From assembly GCA_004352715.1 (NCBI GenBank), contig SCFE01000010.1, forward strand, positions 1,494,321 through 1,558,320: a DNA stretch of 64,000 nucleotides, in the 5' to 3' direction. Made by a program: the position numbers and the translations under genes. Positions 1 through 13,733 of the stretch are shown here, piece by piece (the first letter of the stretch is position 1; each line of letters begins with the position of its first letter). Source of the DNA: Hofstenia miamia (lineage: Eukaryota > Xenacoelomorpha > Acoela). Below the pieces are notes generated by a model. The model was not told the DNA's origin. It did no database searches and was given only the letters and a program-made list of their open reading frames with translations.

Positions 1-2018
1 TTCACATAATATTGTGAATTGTAAATTACTGCCAAATCTATGTTTTTCACCGAATTATTCATTATTAACTAAAGACACCAATTTTTTTACGAAAGTTTGT
101 TTCTGAAAAAATTTTCGAACATTTATTTTTATATTGAAAATAGTTTGTTGCATTTTTTAAATATCGAATGAATTTGAACATGGTTGGGATATAATATTAG
201 ACAAAGTTTCAATCATTTGTTTGAATGTACATATCTTGGATTTTTATATCCAACAGAACATAAACATTTTCCTGTAGAGTGCAATTAAACAAAATAATAT
301 AAAAGAATATCCTAAACAAGAAAATATCAAAAAGAAACAAGCTCCAAAAAATATTATGCATATTAAGCAGAACGATGATGAAGTAGCAACCATGGTAAAT
401 GGTAATCAACCATATAGTCGAAATCAATATCACCTACATTTTGTTGGATTTTCTAAATAATTAAGTAGGCCCTCTGCACAGAGAAGTCATTAACATAGTG
501 GACCAAAGTCCTCAAGATTTCTTAAGCACCGAGCTAAAATAACTGCCACAAATATGTACTTGGACGATATACATATTCAACCTTTTACACTTAAAGGTGT
601 GAACAAATGTTCCAATCAACAAAATATATGGTTAACTAAAAGGCAAATTGCAATTGCCCCAAAATCTATCAAATATTTCTCCTGAAGAAAAATACAATTT
701 GATTTGCTTCGCCATACAGAAAGATTTCGAAACGACGTAAAAATGCAAGCCCATTTAGCGCAATCGTTAGAAATATATTATATTTCATGTATTAAGATAA
801 CACTTAAAATCGATTTTCAAACGCCATCGCGCGACAGAAATAGTTTACAGATATATTTTTTGTAATGGGTGTAGTAAGCTCGCATGCTTTCGTCAAATAT
901 CATTTGGATTAATTCCTATTATTTAACTATTTCCATAGTTCAACCCCTCAAAATCAGTGATACATTATCAAATTTGTATGACAAATATTAGGCAAACAAA
1001 ATGTATATCACCCCTGCCAAACACATCATTACATAAGACATCAAAGCACAAATTTATGAACAAATTTGGATCTTTAAGCGTTCACCAACAATGTCTGTTA
1101 AAGTTGAAGTAAACTATTTGAAATGAATAAGAACATTAGGGAAGGACTTCAACCAATTCACCACGAATGCATATCTGATCTATATAAAGTACAGAGATTA
1201 TTACATTAATTTACTTTAAATGTTATCCTTTGTAATGGGTTAAGTGAAAAGCAGATTGAAGTATTACCACTGGCTAATGTACATTGTATAATGTAGCACC
1301 GCAACATTATTGTGAAAGGAATAAAATTAATTGCTTGCTTGATTCGTAAGAACTAGATCTGTTCAATACCTTCTAGATTGGATATTACCCCTGGAAATTA
1401 AATAAATGTGAATATATATATATATATATAAATTTGGCTAAGAAGAATGCTTCAGCTACATAAACGCAAAAATCCCTCTTCTTTACTTTGGAAATAAGAT
1501 TAATGTTTGGGGGAAATTAGAAAAATTTTATAGTTTCGTCTAATTTCCCATGTCACCATGTAGAGTCCTGAACCCATAGTAACGTTCAATAAGAGCGTGC
1601 ATAATGTTGCAGTTATCTGTACCTTGTGTATAGCGCTGTAACATGTGAGCTTTACTATCTTTTTAGGTAAGGAGAGGGCTCAATAATATATATATGGAAG
1701 TTATTCCATACTTTCTCAAAAGTGTTGAAATGTTATGCTGTATAATTTTGAATGGATGATGACAAGGTTGTGATGTTAATACTCAGTAAAGCTATACTGG
1801 TATGTTCTTTCTCACACCGGCATCAATTCATAGGAGGTTCATGTGTACCCTACCTGCTTTAACTGTAACAGTTTTGCCCATACCTGTACTTTCAATTTAC
1901 AACAACTATTTACTCAACTACAACACACAACAAAAACTATCCTAAATTTTAAATCAGTTGTATTTTTAACACATGGAAGTAAGTTTTTTACTTAGTCACC
2001 CAACAGTAAACTTAATTT
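1..2018. other. AT-rich DNA without a supported gene
   Basis: I see no coding signal here. The only long frame, on the minus strand at 209-433, is rich in Ile, Phe and Leu and has no recognisable domain, as expected by chance in AT-rich DNA. A short TA microsatellite lies at 1412-1430. Confidence 0.5.
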
Positions 2019-2026
2019 GTGATGAT

Positions 2027-2236
2027 TAGAGAGTGACATTACTTACCTGAATAAATCCGAGCAGATTTCGAGTGATGTCGGGCTACATACTGGCTCAGTA
2101 CTACTGAGCGCAGAAAATGTCATCAAATCTTAGATTTTTTAATTAAAAAATTATTGATGTTAATCACAATTCAGGTAGTAAATATTATGAACGGGTTGGG
2201 TTCGGGTCCATTCTAAGCCCACATTGTCACTCTCTA
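2027..2236. mobile_element. hAT-type MITE with perfect 8-bp target duplication
   Basis: This is a 210-bp non-autonomous element. It begins TAGAGAGTGACATT and ends in the near-complementary AATGTCACTCTCTA order (actual right end CATTGTCACTCTCTA), giving terminal inverted repeats of about 12-14 bp. It is flanked on both sides by GTGATGAT (2019-2026 and 2237-2244). An exact 8-bp target duplication with such short termini is the signature of hAT transposition. The right part carries a GC-rich patch (CGGGTTGGGTTCGGGTCC) that stands out from the surroundings. There is no coding capacity, so it would have depended on a transposase made elsewhere. A related, left-truncated copy is at 6774-6901. Confidence 0.82.
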
Positions 2237-2244
2237 GTGATGAT

Positions 2245-5178
2245 GTTGGTGGCAGCTTAATTAATAGAATAGAGTTTCTCGCAGTAGGCATCCAGGGCAG
2301 TAATTTTGTACTGAAGTCCCCACACCACCAGCTAATTTTTTCAAAATATATCTTATTTACAAATTTGTAAAATATTGTTGATACATTTATTCATATTTGC
2401 AAACTTTTAACAAATTTGTAGTATTTCTTAAGAATCGCTAAAAACAATGTTGAGATTCAGTTTTTATCACTATGATCTGTTTCGAACGTGAATTATTACA
2501 TAAATGTAATAAGCCTTACAAAACCTGTTTAAAATTTTTATATGTGAACTAAAAAATTTTCAAAATAAGTGAAAATGAGCAGGTGTGTTAGTGTTCCCTT
2601 TAGGATATATGATTGTATAGCATATCTGGGCCGTAATGATGTATCGGGCCTTGTCAATTTTAGTTTGTGGCGAATTCAGGTAACCACCAGTAAAGACATT
2701 GGAAGCAAGTATGTGGTTAGCTTACTAGTGCCCCAAACCTGATTGCGTAGTGAGTAGCATATTACTGTGCTTCAGTTGGACAGCTTTAGTGACCATAGGG
2801 TTTGGAAGATGAGCTCATAGTTACTACCTACTTATTAATAACCTTGGTTAATCAAGAAGAAGAACAATAAAAAAGTGATCAGAGGTGGTAGTAATTACAC
2901 TGGTCCCACTCTTAGGTATGAAAGTACATTCGTATAGGGGAATACTCACCATTTTGTCTTTTGACACATTGAAACACCAAAATAAATCATAAATTCCTTG
3001 TGCTTAGATTGCCATGTAGCTGGGCATGTGATTTGTATTTAATTACATTATTCAACATGTAGTATATATGCTTGGATATGTGCCATTGTATCAAATCTGT
3101 TAATTGATTTTATAAATAAATATTTAAATTGTTAGTTCCTTTTTAATTATCTGACACAGATATCTAAAAATGTGACTGAGGGTGCTACTGAGCAGTAACT
3201 ATGCATCTTAATGGCATCAATCAGTCGCTTCAACTTCAATAAAGGATGGTCACGAAGTTTGGCCTCATCTTGGAATCAAACTTAGTACTTTGAAACTGTC
3301 AAAAATATATCTTACATATAAAGGTACGCATGCAGCAGAATTAAGCGCATTTAAACAGAGAAAAGTCCAACCGGCCGCGCGATGTAGTAATGCTATACAA
3401 CTTCAATGCTGCATGCTGTCAATGTGTCAATTTCAAAAGAGGATTCAATGCATGCCAGTTGTTTCCCAAACATTCAACTGACCCAAGTAGCACAAAATGT
3501 GTTGCAAAAATGTTTCCCAGGTATTAGGTGAAAATTTGACGGGAATATATTCTCCAACAGTATCGATAGGTGATAGGTGTTTGTAATTGTTGTTCATGAG
3601 GAATTGAAAACCAGACAACAGGATGTCAATACTGCGTTTATTTGCACTCATCGATTGACAGAGGCCATCCCATTTTTTTGTGAGATTGAAATTAGTCAAA
3701 AATATAATGGAACATTAGCTATTAGAATTGTCAAGCAAATGAGCATTTAGAAAATAGTTATTATATGCTGGCAGCAGCTTTGATTAAAATTCATTTGCAT
3801 ATAGATTCAAATGAATGTAGTGCAACATGGAACACAATTCAAATCAAGTTAATATATATATAATATATATATTATAACATATGAAACGAATTTGCTTTTC
3901 ATTTATGAATGTATGCATTATTATTTCAGATCACATACATACATAATGTTGTCAAGGGGCTCATGCTGCGAACACTGAAACCCAAGTTGGTCAATTCTCA
4001 ATTTCAGCATGTTTGGTCATTTTAACTCAGAAAAACATCAGAAATGGGCAACGATGATTAGAAAGTTGTTCAGTTTTCCTAATGAAATGCATGATTAATA
4101 ATTCAGAAAAGGTCTTTGTTCAATTGATCAAACAGGAAAATTTAGTCATTCATTATATTATGATATATAAAAGTAAGTTTGAACTGGTTGTGTGTTAGAG
4201 GATCGGCCCATTTGTGTATTGATTAAAGTGCTTACTAATTATAATTTTACCGGAAATTTGAAATTTATCATCATTAACACATATTTGAACAAGGATAGAT
4301 CCAGAAAAAATTAATTGAAGGAGTTGAATTGATGAATTTCACCATAGTTTCACGCAAATGCATGCATACTTCTAAAATATTCAAATATATGTGCTTTACA
4401 ATATGTAAAAAAGAACGCATATGATAGGATTAAAGTTTATAATTCAAGCTGCATGAGATTATATTTTTGAGAACTTGTCTGTGCTTCTTTTTTAAGGTGT
4501 TGTAGGCATTAAATTTCTAATTATGGATGCGTTATTCAAAGCGAAAAATGTTCAAATATCAGGCATACAATTCTTGACATATAGTAACCTTCAATTTTAG
4601 GACTTATTACCATATGGCAACCATGATTTTATTTTGAATTTTTTAAGCTGATTGAAGACTTTTATCCATGAATGTGATCAAAGTATGTCATTTGAAACGT
4701 TTTCGATTGAATGAATTTATTTTTGTATGCCATAAAAATATAGTTACTTGCCAAATGAAAATTGAATTCTTAACAATAAATTCCACTTTGTAGTAACAAA
4801 ATAAAACATTTCTTATGAATATGAAAAAATAATAATGAACTTTTCAAAATATATTTCCAAATAAAAATTGACTATGAACATTTACAAAACATGTGTTTGA
4901 ATCTGGATGTATATAAGGTAAGTATGGTAATCCATGCAATAGGCAGAAGTCGAACTTTTTTTACAGCAACCTTTGTGTGCACATATTTTTTTAGCTAAAG
5001 GGAAATGACATACAGGTGAACTTTTACTGATGGTATAATAAAAATTGGTACCAACAGGCCTTTTTCATGTCCTATATAGTGAAGTTTCTGCCTAACAAGA
5101 AATATATAGTAGTTTTCATAATCGATATCATTTTCAGGAAATTTCTTTCGCAATTTGAAATTTGTGCTTTTTATCATA
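2245..5178. other. AT-rich DNA, little structure
   Basis: Mostly unannotatable. It contains an AT palindrome near 3850-3880 and one unrecognised open frame on the minus strand (3445-3699), listed separately. No RNA gene or element termini were recognised. Confidence 0.4.
3445..3699 (-). CDS. uncharacterised 84-residue open frame
   Basis: I do not recognise this frame. It would encode 84 residues with mixed composition (several Trp, Cys, Asn and Leu, ending ETTGMH), less skewed to Lys, Asn, Ile and Phe than chance frames here. There is no signal peptide, membrane segment or metal-binding pattern. No splice sites or promoter were identified, and no homologous frame continues on either side. 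It may be a transposon remnant, a lone exon or a chance frame. Confidence 0.18.
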   Translation of the reverse strand: MTNFNLTKKWDGLCQSMSANKRSIDILLSGFQFLMNNNYKHLSPIDTVGEYIPVKFSPNTWETFLQHILCYLGQLNVWETTGMH

Positions 5179-5218
5179 GAAAACTAGAAATAAAGTCAGT
5201 CCTGTATTTCTAGTTTTC
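5179..5218. repeat. perfect 14-bp inverted repeat (hairpin)
   Basis: GAAAACTAGAAATA at 5179-5192 is exactly complementary to TATTTCTAGTTTTC at 5205-5218, with a 12-base loop. No neighbouring gene suggests a function; it may be the remains of a small inverted-repeat element. Confidence 0.6.
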
Positions 5219-6164
5219 AAGTTTTTAGCTATTCAGCCATATATGTTGTCGTCAATCCAAGCATATTTTATGAAATAAAAACTTGCAGTAGACTCAACTT
5301 TCTAAAATAGCATTTAAATTGAAAATAGTATTCCAAAAATTTGTATGAATTAGCTTAATGCTATTGCATATATTTTAGATGTTTTGCTGTGTAATTATTT
5401 CTGTACTAAGTATGATCTCAAAACAATGTATGGAAATGCTCTCATCGTTAGCATTGACTAAATGCTAAAGTAGAAGATTATACATATTCCATTGGAAAAT
5501 TTATGGTTTAATAATTGGAAAGATGGATGTCTCAACTCCATGCCATTAGAATATCAATGAGTGGATCATATTTATCAAATTAGTTTGCATTAAGCATATG
5601 CTTGCACCTACTGTATTAAGAGGAATATGAAAAATTGAATTTTAATATTATTTACCCGGTGGAGAAAGGAATTCCTCTCTACGTGTAGAAGTCTAGATGA
5701 AGAACTGAGAAAATGAAAATTTTGCCGATGTAGGGAGTCCATGCTCAGCATCGCCCTTTTGTGAACATGACACTATTTTCAAAAAATTATTATTCAGACG
5801 AGGGATTGTACACACATTTGACTTAAGGCTGAATATGGCGATTTCTTGAGGAGAACAGTGATTTTTATTTTCGTAAATTTATTAAGAAAATGAAATTATA
5901 GATTAAAAATTTGAATTGCCATCAATCCAGGGATTCTTGAAAAATTTTCATGATCCTATAAAAAAATTTAAATGCTTATAGCTTCGGCCCCGCTACCTCT
6001 GATTTTGCGCACGGTACGCCTCAATGGGTTTGGAATATCTTTGCAAATATCAAGAAACAGTCAAAGTTCTTTGCTGCTTCTAAGGGCTCAAAACCTTCTA
6101 AATACATGAGCACTAACTATTGAGAGAATTTAAACCTTTTTCAAAAATTCGAAAAATTTTACTT

Positions 6165-6350
6165 ATTAATCTTTTCAACAACCTCTGTCACAGCAATACT
6201 CTTTAGCATTGCATTACTTGTATGCTCCCCAATAGACTAACCCATGCCCAAAGATTTCAAATTTCCTAATAAGCTTGAAGCAAATTTCTTGTAAATATGC
6301 AAAAACGGGTTTTCCTTTAAAAAGGACGCCAGGCTGTTTAAGGTTTATAG
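6165..6350 (+). repeat. dispersed repeat, copy A
   Basis: This stretch aligns by eye with 49,519-49,720 in the same orientation. Shared landmarks in order are CACAGCAATA, a GCATTA run, CCCAATAGAC, CCCATGCC, a TTTCAAATTT block, a CTAATA block and AGGTTTATA or GGGTTTATA at the end. A related stretch on the opposite strand lies inside the hAT-type element at 42,155-44,066, so this may be a fragment of that family. Confidence 0.55.
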
Positions 6351-6773
6351 TAAATTTTTGATATTAACAAAGCTTACACCAATAATTGTGCAAAAAATCA
6401 AGATAAATAAATGAAAAACAAATTAATGGGATAATTAGCGAAAAACTAGAAGTTAGTGTTGAAAAATAACAAAGTTTAGGTAGCAGTTTTTAATGATATT
6501 TGATTAAAATCTCGTTTGTAATAATTAACATTTGCACTTATGTATTGATTAAACTATTTCTGCATCTCCAAAAATTGTTTTCTCTTCAGATTCTTTACAA
6601 TTAACTCTAATTCAACTAGGAATTTTTCTAAATCTGTGATCATTTTCTCAAAATATATATAAACTGTTACAACTCAAGCACTAAGAATGACATTAAAATC
6701 TGCAAAACACCACTTGATTTGAAAAAGTTCTAAAACATTAAGTAATGCCAATGAATTGCTGTTTCCCCTATCC

Positions 6774-6901
6774 AAAAATTATTGATGTTAAGGATCATTT
6801 GATTGGACAGAGATCCATAATGTCAAATCAAAGTCAACCCGCTCAGGTAGTAAATATTCCGATCGGGTCGGGTTTTCAACTCCGCATATTGTCACTCTCT
6901 A
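6774..6901. mobile_element. left-truncated relative of the 2027-2236 MITE
   Basis: The right half matches the complete MITE: both share ATTATTGATGTTAA, then CAGGTAGTAAATATT, a GGGTCGGGTT-like GC patch and the terminus TTGTCACTCTCTA. The left terminus is absent, so no target duplication can be tested. A spurious open frame (6745-6978) crosses it and is not a gene. Confidence 0.65.
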
Positions 6902-9900
6902 ACCCTTACCACGGCACGCCTGAATGGGGCTCAGGAATTTGCCTTTCAGAAAGTAGTTGTTATTCTCATCGACAGTAGGCCACCTTATTATCTGAAGATT
7001 ATCTATGGTAAGAATTTAAATGTTTATACAAACAATCGAATATCTTATTGAAAAAAAAACTTTCTTATAGTTCAGGCATACGAATAATTCTTCACCATTA
7101 AATGAGCCCTCACAAACCAATGAATGTGACCATATCACCATCTTCCAATATTATTCACAGGCTTCTGCAATTTTGTTCAAAAATGTGGACAAATTTTAAG
7201 TTAATATTGGTAGAAATAGCACTAACTTAGATAAATTATTAACTTAGGAATTGATATTTTTGATATATGCGCCAATATAGCAGAGTTTTATTGAGTGAAA
7301 TAATATTCAACCAACTATGAAATTGCTTAAATTCCAGTCTCAATTTAGTAGGAAAACGCTTAATATGGAATATATTTTGTAAAGAAAAATAGTTTTAAAT
7401 TTAACATATTAAATTTAAAATATTCCGGGACACCAATAACCACCAATCGTTGTATATAAATAAAGTTTTCATTTGTTTAGTAAACTCTTAGACACAAATA
7501 CTTCTAGTTAAATTCATATTACTTAGAATACTTGATAGATAGACTCATATAACACTCTTAAATTTAAAACTTACTAATGATAATCGCCAGTGAAGAATCC
7601 AGATGGGAATGGAACCCCATAAGCTTTAGAGATGGAACATAACTTTCTAAGTTAAGACCCAGCTTAGACCAGTTTCACAAAGTCTAAGCCATTCCTGGTT
7701 TTTCATAAAAATGGTTTAATTTCCTGAACAAGGCTATAGTCAGATTTTGTTTTTCATTTATATCAAGAACTCCTAAAACATTCTGAAAAATTTTAAGAAA
7801 AAGTCAACGCTGTTATATTTTATTTGCACCAAGTGTACAAGCGGCCTGGGTTGGCCAACGTGGGCTGTGTCATGGCTCAAATGGGGCACAGGCTGTGCCT
7901 CGCCTAAAGGAAAAATGAGAAATTTGCTGAAGAGTGGGTTACAATTTTGGAGAAAAACTTGCGCAATAGTATTTTTAAACTTTGAAATAATTGCCACGTA
8001 TATTATCAATTTGTTTTGCCACATAAATTTAAAAAACTATTTTTGTCTTTGAATAAAAAATAATTTTGGTGTTTTCAATACACTCTCTATCTTTCTATTT
8101 TTTGTTCCTGGTTTTCGTAACATAATGAAAATTGGACTAAAATTATGATGCAGGTCGACCACGGGCTAAGCAAAAACAAATGTGGGTTAAATTTGGGATT
8201 TAGCTGACATTTGAAAAATTACATGGACTGCAGGCTGTACCAATTTTTGACAATGAACGAGGGCCTTCTTCCACTCTTGAATTACACTATCATCCAATTT
8301 TATTCAATGACATAAATATTAATTTTTAGGAGCAGATATTATTTGATAAACAAAAAATGAAATTCTTAAAAGTTATAATGAACTACTATTATAAGAATTG
8401 CTGTGTAACTTATCCCCTTATATTAAGAATATAAGGGGATAAGTCAACTTAGATGAAAGCATTCTAACAATGATGAAGATTGAATATCATTTCATCAATT
8501 TGAAGTAATTAAGTGATTCACTTCATTGCAATTCATAAATAATTCAATACGTTTATTAATGAACTAAGTTTTTTTCCAGCCCAAACACTAGGTTCTTAGC
8601 TACCAATACTCTCATGCTAACAATATTATACATATATATTTATCACCGGGTTTCCCCTAAATACATTAAATACATGCATTGACCAGTAAAGAAATTTAGA
8701 AAGCCTTAACCTTTTGATGTCAAAAGCTTAATAGAACTTCTGCTAGTATCTCTTTCATCACGAAATTTTTATACAATCAAGCTCTGAAGAGGAAAATGGT
8801 CAAGGAAAGGAAATTTCATTTTTATGACTACAACCTAGCTGCATTACCTCGATCCAAATTGGTAGTGTTCTGTTTTCAAAATTAAGATACGTCCTCTTGA
8901 AAAAGTTGTTGCACCTTGCTGCATATGTGTTATAAATACACCCAAAACTTTGTCCATTTCATTTTCACTTTCAAACAAAGTTCAATACTTGTTGAGAGTC
9001 TTGAAAAAAGTTTGAAAACTTGACACCCAAAAGTTACCAACAAAGCATGAATTAAGTTGAAAAGTTACATATCGTGATAGAGCTGCCTATAAATAGATGC
9101 AATAGCTTAATAGTAATTTTAAGCATGTAAGTGCATATGACATTAATGAAATTTGATGACTTTTAAGATTGTGCTATGAGAATACTACTTAGTCGAAATT
9201 GTTAGATCCGCCAATGAATGTGACCGTGACGTAATTTCTATGTTCGAACTCGACTTGAAGGTGTCAAAAAATTCGGTTGAGCACATAAAGTATTAACATA
9301 CCTTGAAGTATTAAGTTAGATCGAGTTAATTATTCAAACATTTTATTGCATTGTTTTCGAGGGCCTGATCATAAAGATCATTTTTTTAAATGAATTGATA
9401 TCCAGGCTTGTATATGTAAATGAAATTGTCTTCCATTTATATTTCATTTCCACAACTATTTTAAAAACATTTTCATATTTCTATAAATTTCTATTTATTT
9501 CCATAACTAGTGGTTCTGACTCTGCAGGAAGATTTCTTTATTGTTGGTGGAAATATTACCACGAAAGGGAGTTAGATTGGTCCAGAAAATGTGGAGTGTT
9601 AGCATATTAAAGATCTTTTTAAATTTTTGTAATGACTGTATATTAAAAGTTTTAAATCTTATGCATTATTTTTATCTTTTTTTGTGGGTTAGTTTCTTTT
9701 GTATTTGAGCTGGGCCTGAGCTTTTTTAGATCCTTATTTGGCCATGGGATTGGTTTTGGCCAGCAAGCCTAAGCTGGGGTTGAGCCGAGTTTTTGGCCCA
9801 TTTACAACATTAGACGACGGAGCACATGCTTAGGAAATTCTGTAACCATCCGCAACAATTTCCGTATTTAAGCATGGAAACTAGAACTGCTTTAGCATTG

Positions 9901-11979
9901 AATCGCCATGCGCTGTTTTGAAATTCTTGTTCATGCAGAGATTACACAAATAAAAGTACTTTTTTAAGTCTGTCGAGCCTGATAATTTGGACTAGTTTCT
10001 ACCTTTTTGGAGGAAGTTCCTAAAACTTTGTTTGATTCAGGCTTATTTTGGATATTTTAATAAAATCTTATATTGTTCTTAAAACATTTTTATTTCGTTA
10101 AGCCTATTTAGGTGTTGTGAGCATTTTCTATGGTACTAAGAATGACTGTTTTTTGAATTTCCATTTTTTTTACAAAAAATTCCGATATATTTTCATTCCA
10201 TTAAATGATTTCCATTTCCATTATATTTCTATTTCCATAATCTGGAAATGGAGTATATATTTTGGAATATTTGTAAACATATTTTGTAATAATATTGCAT
10301 TAGTTTCAAGATATGTTTCTGAATATCATAGAATATGCATGGCATTCATTGTCGGAATGAAATAGCACTGCGTGGTTTCCATTGATAACATATTCCATTC
10401 CCTAGTACGTTTGTAATAAATACTTCCTTTGAATGATAGTTTTCACCAGATGTTTAGTAATTTCATTGTCAAATGCTTGCAATGGGATTTCAAATGGTAC
10501 AAAAAGGTTAAGGTTATTTGGATTTAAACAAGAAATCATTGACAATTCTTAGTTTATTAGAGAAATCTCTCCCGCAATGAGCCAATGAATTGTAATTGAT
10601 GTATTGAATAATTTTATGAAGTATTTAATTACAATAATCAATCATAGAACACTCCTTCAAATCGAAGCTCTTCTGATCATATTTTAAATGTTGTGTCAGT
10701 TGTATTTTCTTTAATTAATTAGAAATCGTCGCGTTTTAATCGATTAAAAATTAAGTAAATATGCAGTGAAAATTGTTAACAATAATTTCGCTTATGCGAA
10801 CAGAAATTCATTTACAGAACAAGATAGACACAATTCTTTAACAGGAATTACTTAAAATGTCCGTACGAATTTCTACGCTTATATTAATTTTTAAATGACA
10901 ATTCCTGCCTTTTAACAATGGAATGTAAACAAAAATGACTAATGCGTTTTTCAATCGATAATTAATCGACTGAGTGGTTTTAAAAAATACTTTTGATTAT
11001 TGTAATGCGTTTTTTGACTAAATTACATTGATAAGTCTCTTCCTAATTTTAGTGAGTGGATGTATGAAAAACAATTTCGCTCTCTCTTAAAAAGTTACCT
11101 TCATATACTTTTACTAGACAAACCGTCTGATTTTGACCAAATCTTTTTATTCCAATAAGTGAAAGCATAAAAATCAAAATGCATTTTAACTACGATTAAA
11201 ATACAAGCGGTGTTACATTTTCGGTTAGAAAACATTTGATATCCAACACTCATTTGGGTGTGTCTTTTATGGGACAAACCTCAAATTGATTGGTTCCGAA
11301 ATTTAGTTGTTGTTCGAGGATCTGAGCACAGCTAGACAAAGTTGTGAGCTAGGTTATGAGTCAATATTATATTATCAGCTAACAAGTGTATGTAGCCATT
11401 GTTTTAGAACTTGGAGACATTGATTGCTAAATGATCATTATCTCGTTGTTTCCAAAGTGCTGAAAGTAGATCGCGCCCTCCCCAACTTTTGTTGAATTAT
11501 GATATTTCATATAGATTTGGATCACATACTTTTAAAACCGGATTAAGTTCCGTACTTATATAATCACATAACACTATTCAAATTGTCGTTTATCATGCGA
11601 ACTTTTGTCCTAATACGAACCGATATTCAATAATCTTAGAATAGTACTGCATCAGATAATGTACTAAATGAGGCTTCATATTTATCGACGACTTTTTATT
11701 GTTTCAATACAAACATAAATCTGTGTATATAAAATCTAGCCCTTACTCTTTCAAGCAATATTCCCAAGATTAGACAATACCATCCTATGATCTTTGAAAA
11801 ATGCAGTAATCACATTACAGGCTAATGGGAATAAGAAATCATCGCTTTTGCTACTACAGCTTTAAGTCGCTTTCTCTATATTTTTACTATCGCTTTTAGT
11901 TTTTAAACTATAGAAAAGGCATTAATTCAGAAGGTGTTGCTTAACCTTCCACAGCCTTGGGAATTTTTAGAAGCACAGA
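6902..11979. other. non-coding AT-rich stretch with GC-rich islands
   Basis: No supported gene. Short GC-rich islands with GGCC and GGGC motifs occur at about 7835-7910 and 9705-9800. They resemble the ends of the GC-tipped hAT-like elements elsewhere in the window, but I could not find paired termini or target duplications. Open frames here overlap these islands or are low-complexity. Confidence 0.4.
8408..8444. repeat. perfect 17-bp hairpin with 3-base loop
   Basis: ACTTATCCCCTTATATT (8408-8424) is followed by the loop AAG and its exact complement (8428-8444). The stem includes a GGGGAT block unusual for this AT-rich setting. It is too short for a typical MITE and no gene adjoins it. Confidence 0.75.
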
Positions 11980-12060
11980 CCGTTATCCCACATTTCCATA
12001 CAATTTTTTCAAGCCGATTAGGAAATTCGGAAACCGTGGGATGATGACACACCTCTTGGT
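11980..12060 (-). repeat. dispersed repeat, diverged minus-strand copy
   Basis: The stretch TTTTTTCAAGCCGATTAGG followed by AAATTCGGAAACCGTG resembles 43,545-43,585 (TTCTCCAAGGCTATTAGGA, then AAATTTAGAAATCGTG), which is the reverse complement of the family seen at 6165-6350 and 49,519-49,720. Divergence is high and the limits are approximate. Confidence 0.35.
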
Positions 12061-12298
12061 AAATGTGCGCAATGTATTGTTAACATTTGTACTAAAGTGA
12101 ATTATTATGCATAAAGTACTTGAAAATGTTAAATATTTCTATAGAAAATTCTGGATTTTGAGGTCATGAGTTCTAAATAACTTGAGAAACAGGTAACCTC
12201 AAAAATTTTTCTTTCTCTAGAAAGTTTGAAAACTGTTTTTATTCTGCAAGAATAACATTTCAGTGTCATACTATGCAGCATATAAATAGAGGGTTCAA

Positions 12299-12520
12299 AC
12301 ATATACAAATATTCCACAATTTCGATATTTTAGCTTGCATATGTAAAAACCATTTCTCATGCGTTCTTGATTTCACAGATCTTCATCTTTAAAGATGCAA
12401 CCACTGCATTTTTAAAAATTATATTTCACTCAATATTCTAATATGGTTTTTACATATGAAAATCGATAAAAACACTAATAAAAAACTACTTAAAATGGAA
12501 ATTGTGGGATATTTGTACTC
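12299..12520. repeat. foldback inverted repeat, about 220 bp
   Basis: Two arms face each other. The left arm (about 12,299-12,355) carries ACAAATATTCCACAATTT and then CATATGTAAAAACCA. The right arm (about 12,437-12,520) carries the complements TGGTTTTTACATATG and AAATTGTGGGATATTTGT. The arms differ by a few substitutions and small gaps and enclose about 85 bases. The structure is that of a foldback or MITE-type element. No clear target duplication was seen. A chance frame at 12,129-12,317 crosses the left arm. Confidence 0.6.
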
Positions 12521-13680
12521 ATGAACTCCATTGAATAGGATTACATATTTCCATATAATTAAATGTAGTTGTTAACATATGTGTATGTAGGATACTAATA
12601 TTAATTGAAGAAGTTCTTTGGAAAAAGCATTATATCATTGCGAACCCCTGATTTTTAAACCTACATGCGTGGCGTAATGCATTCAAATGGACTTAACATA
12701 AATGCTGTTTAACCTCATATAGCAAGGCTAAAATCTAGAGACACGTGCATGTTCTTTGTAGATTAGTTTAAAAGAAGTAACCGTCAAGACAAAACTTTAA
12801 GATTTGAATACATTATCTAGTGCCGCATTGGCAACAAACACTCTATGTTTTAGACGTTATTTGGTATGCACCGAAAAGTTAATTTATTAATTGATTTGTT
12901 TGTACGTCTTCTCCCGAGCGAAAAGTAAGCGAAAGGAGTTGGTAGAAACATCTGAACACTGTATTGCCAACAAAGAGACAATTATAACAATTTAAAAGGA
13001 TATCAATTTTAAACTTCCGCATAATTTGAGTAGAGTTATTACATCGCTTGTGTTGCTTTTGCCATTCAATAATTTCGGTAACATTACACAGGTTGAGACG
13101 AATTTTCTAGATAACCAAAAATCTACACTCTGACATAGGAAATAGAATAGTTGTATGTACATGTACTTTGGGTTAAACTATGATATCAATTTTTTATTTT
13201 CTTAAAATTAAGATTCGTCGAAAGTGGCGTTTCCATATTATGTATATTAATTCAATATCTCAACACCAACTGTCCTACTAAAAATATTGATACGTTTTTA
13301 CATATTTTACATATTTAGAGTGATGTTGATTTCACTTGAATTGTTGAATTGAAAGTCTTATTTACGCTTGTTTATCATGTTGAATGTTTGAACACAGACA
13401 CAGCGACAATTGATAAAGATAGCACATAGTTGGGAATAGCAGAAGCAAGTTATGTGTTCTGCCTTCAACTTTCCATTTGCGTACAATCATAAGAAAGTGT
13501 TTGCTGTATTGAATTCAATTATTGAATTCAACTGGTTAAATAAGAGACTAAATTGACTTCCTGAAGCGCAATTAAAGTGATTTTTAAAACTAAAAATCGG
13601 GAAGAGGAAATTTTTTAGATGCAGTAGGCCTAATGTCTTAAGAATATGAGTAATAAACAGGATTTATAAATATGAACTTA

Positions 13681-13683
<3 letters not shown>

Positions 13684-13733
<50 letters not shown>

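Noticed and set aside
209-433. 74-residue minus-strand frame resembling a membrane protein
   Set aside because: Ile, Phe and Leu richness is expected from AT-rich DNA; there is no charge pattern, homology or gene context.
7773-8052. Overlapping frames on both strands
   Set aside because: They cross a GC-rich island of transposon type; neither strand shows a domain.
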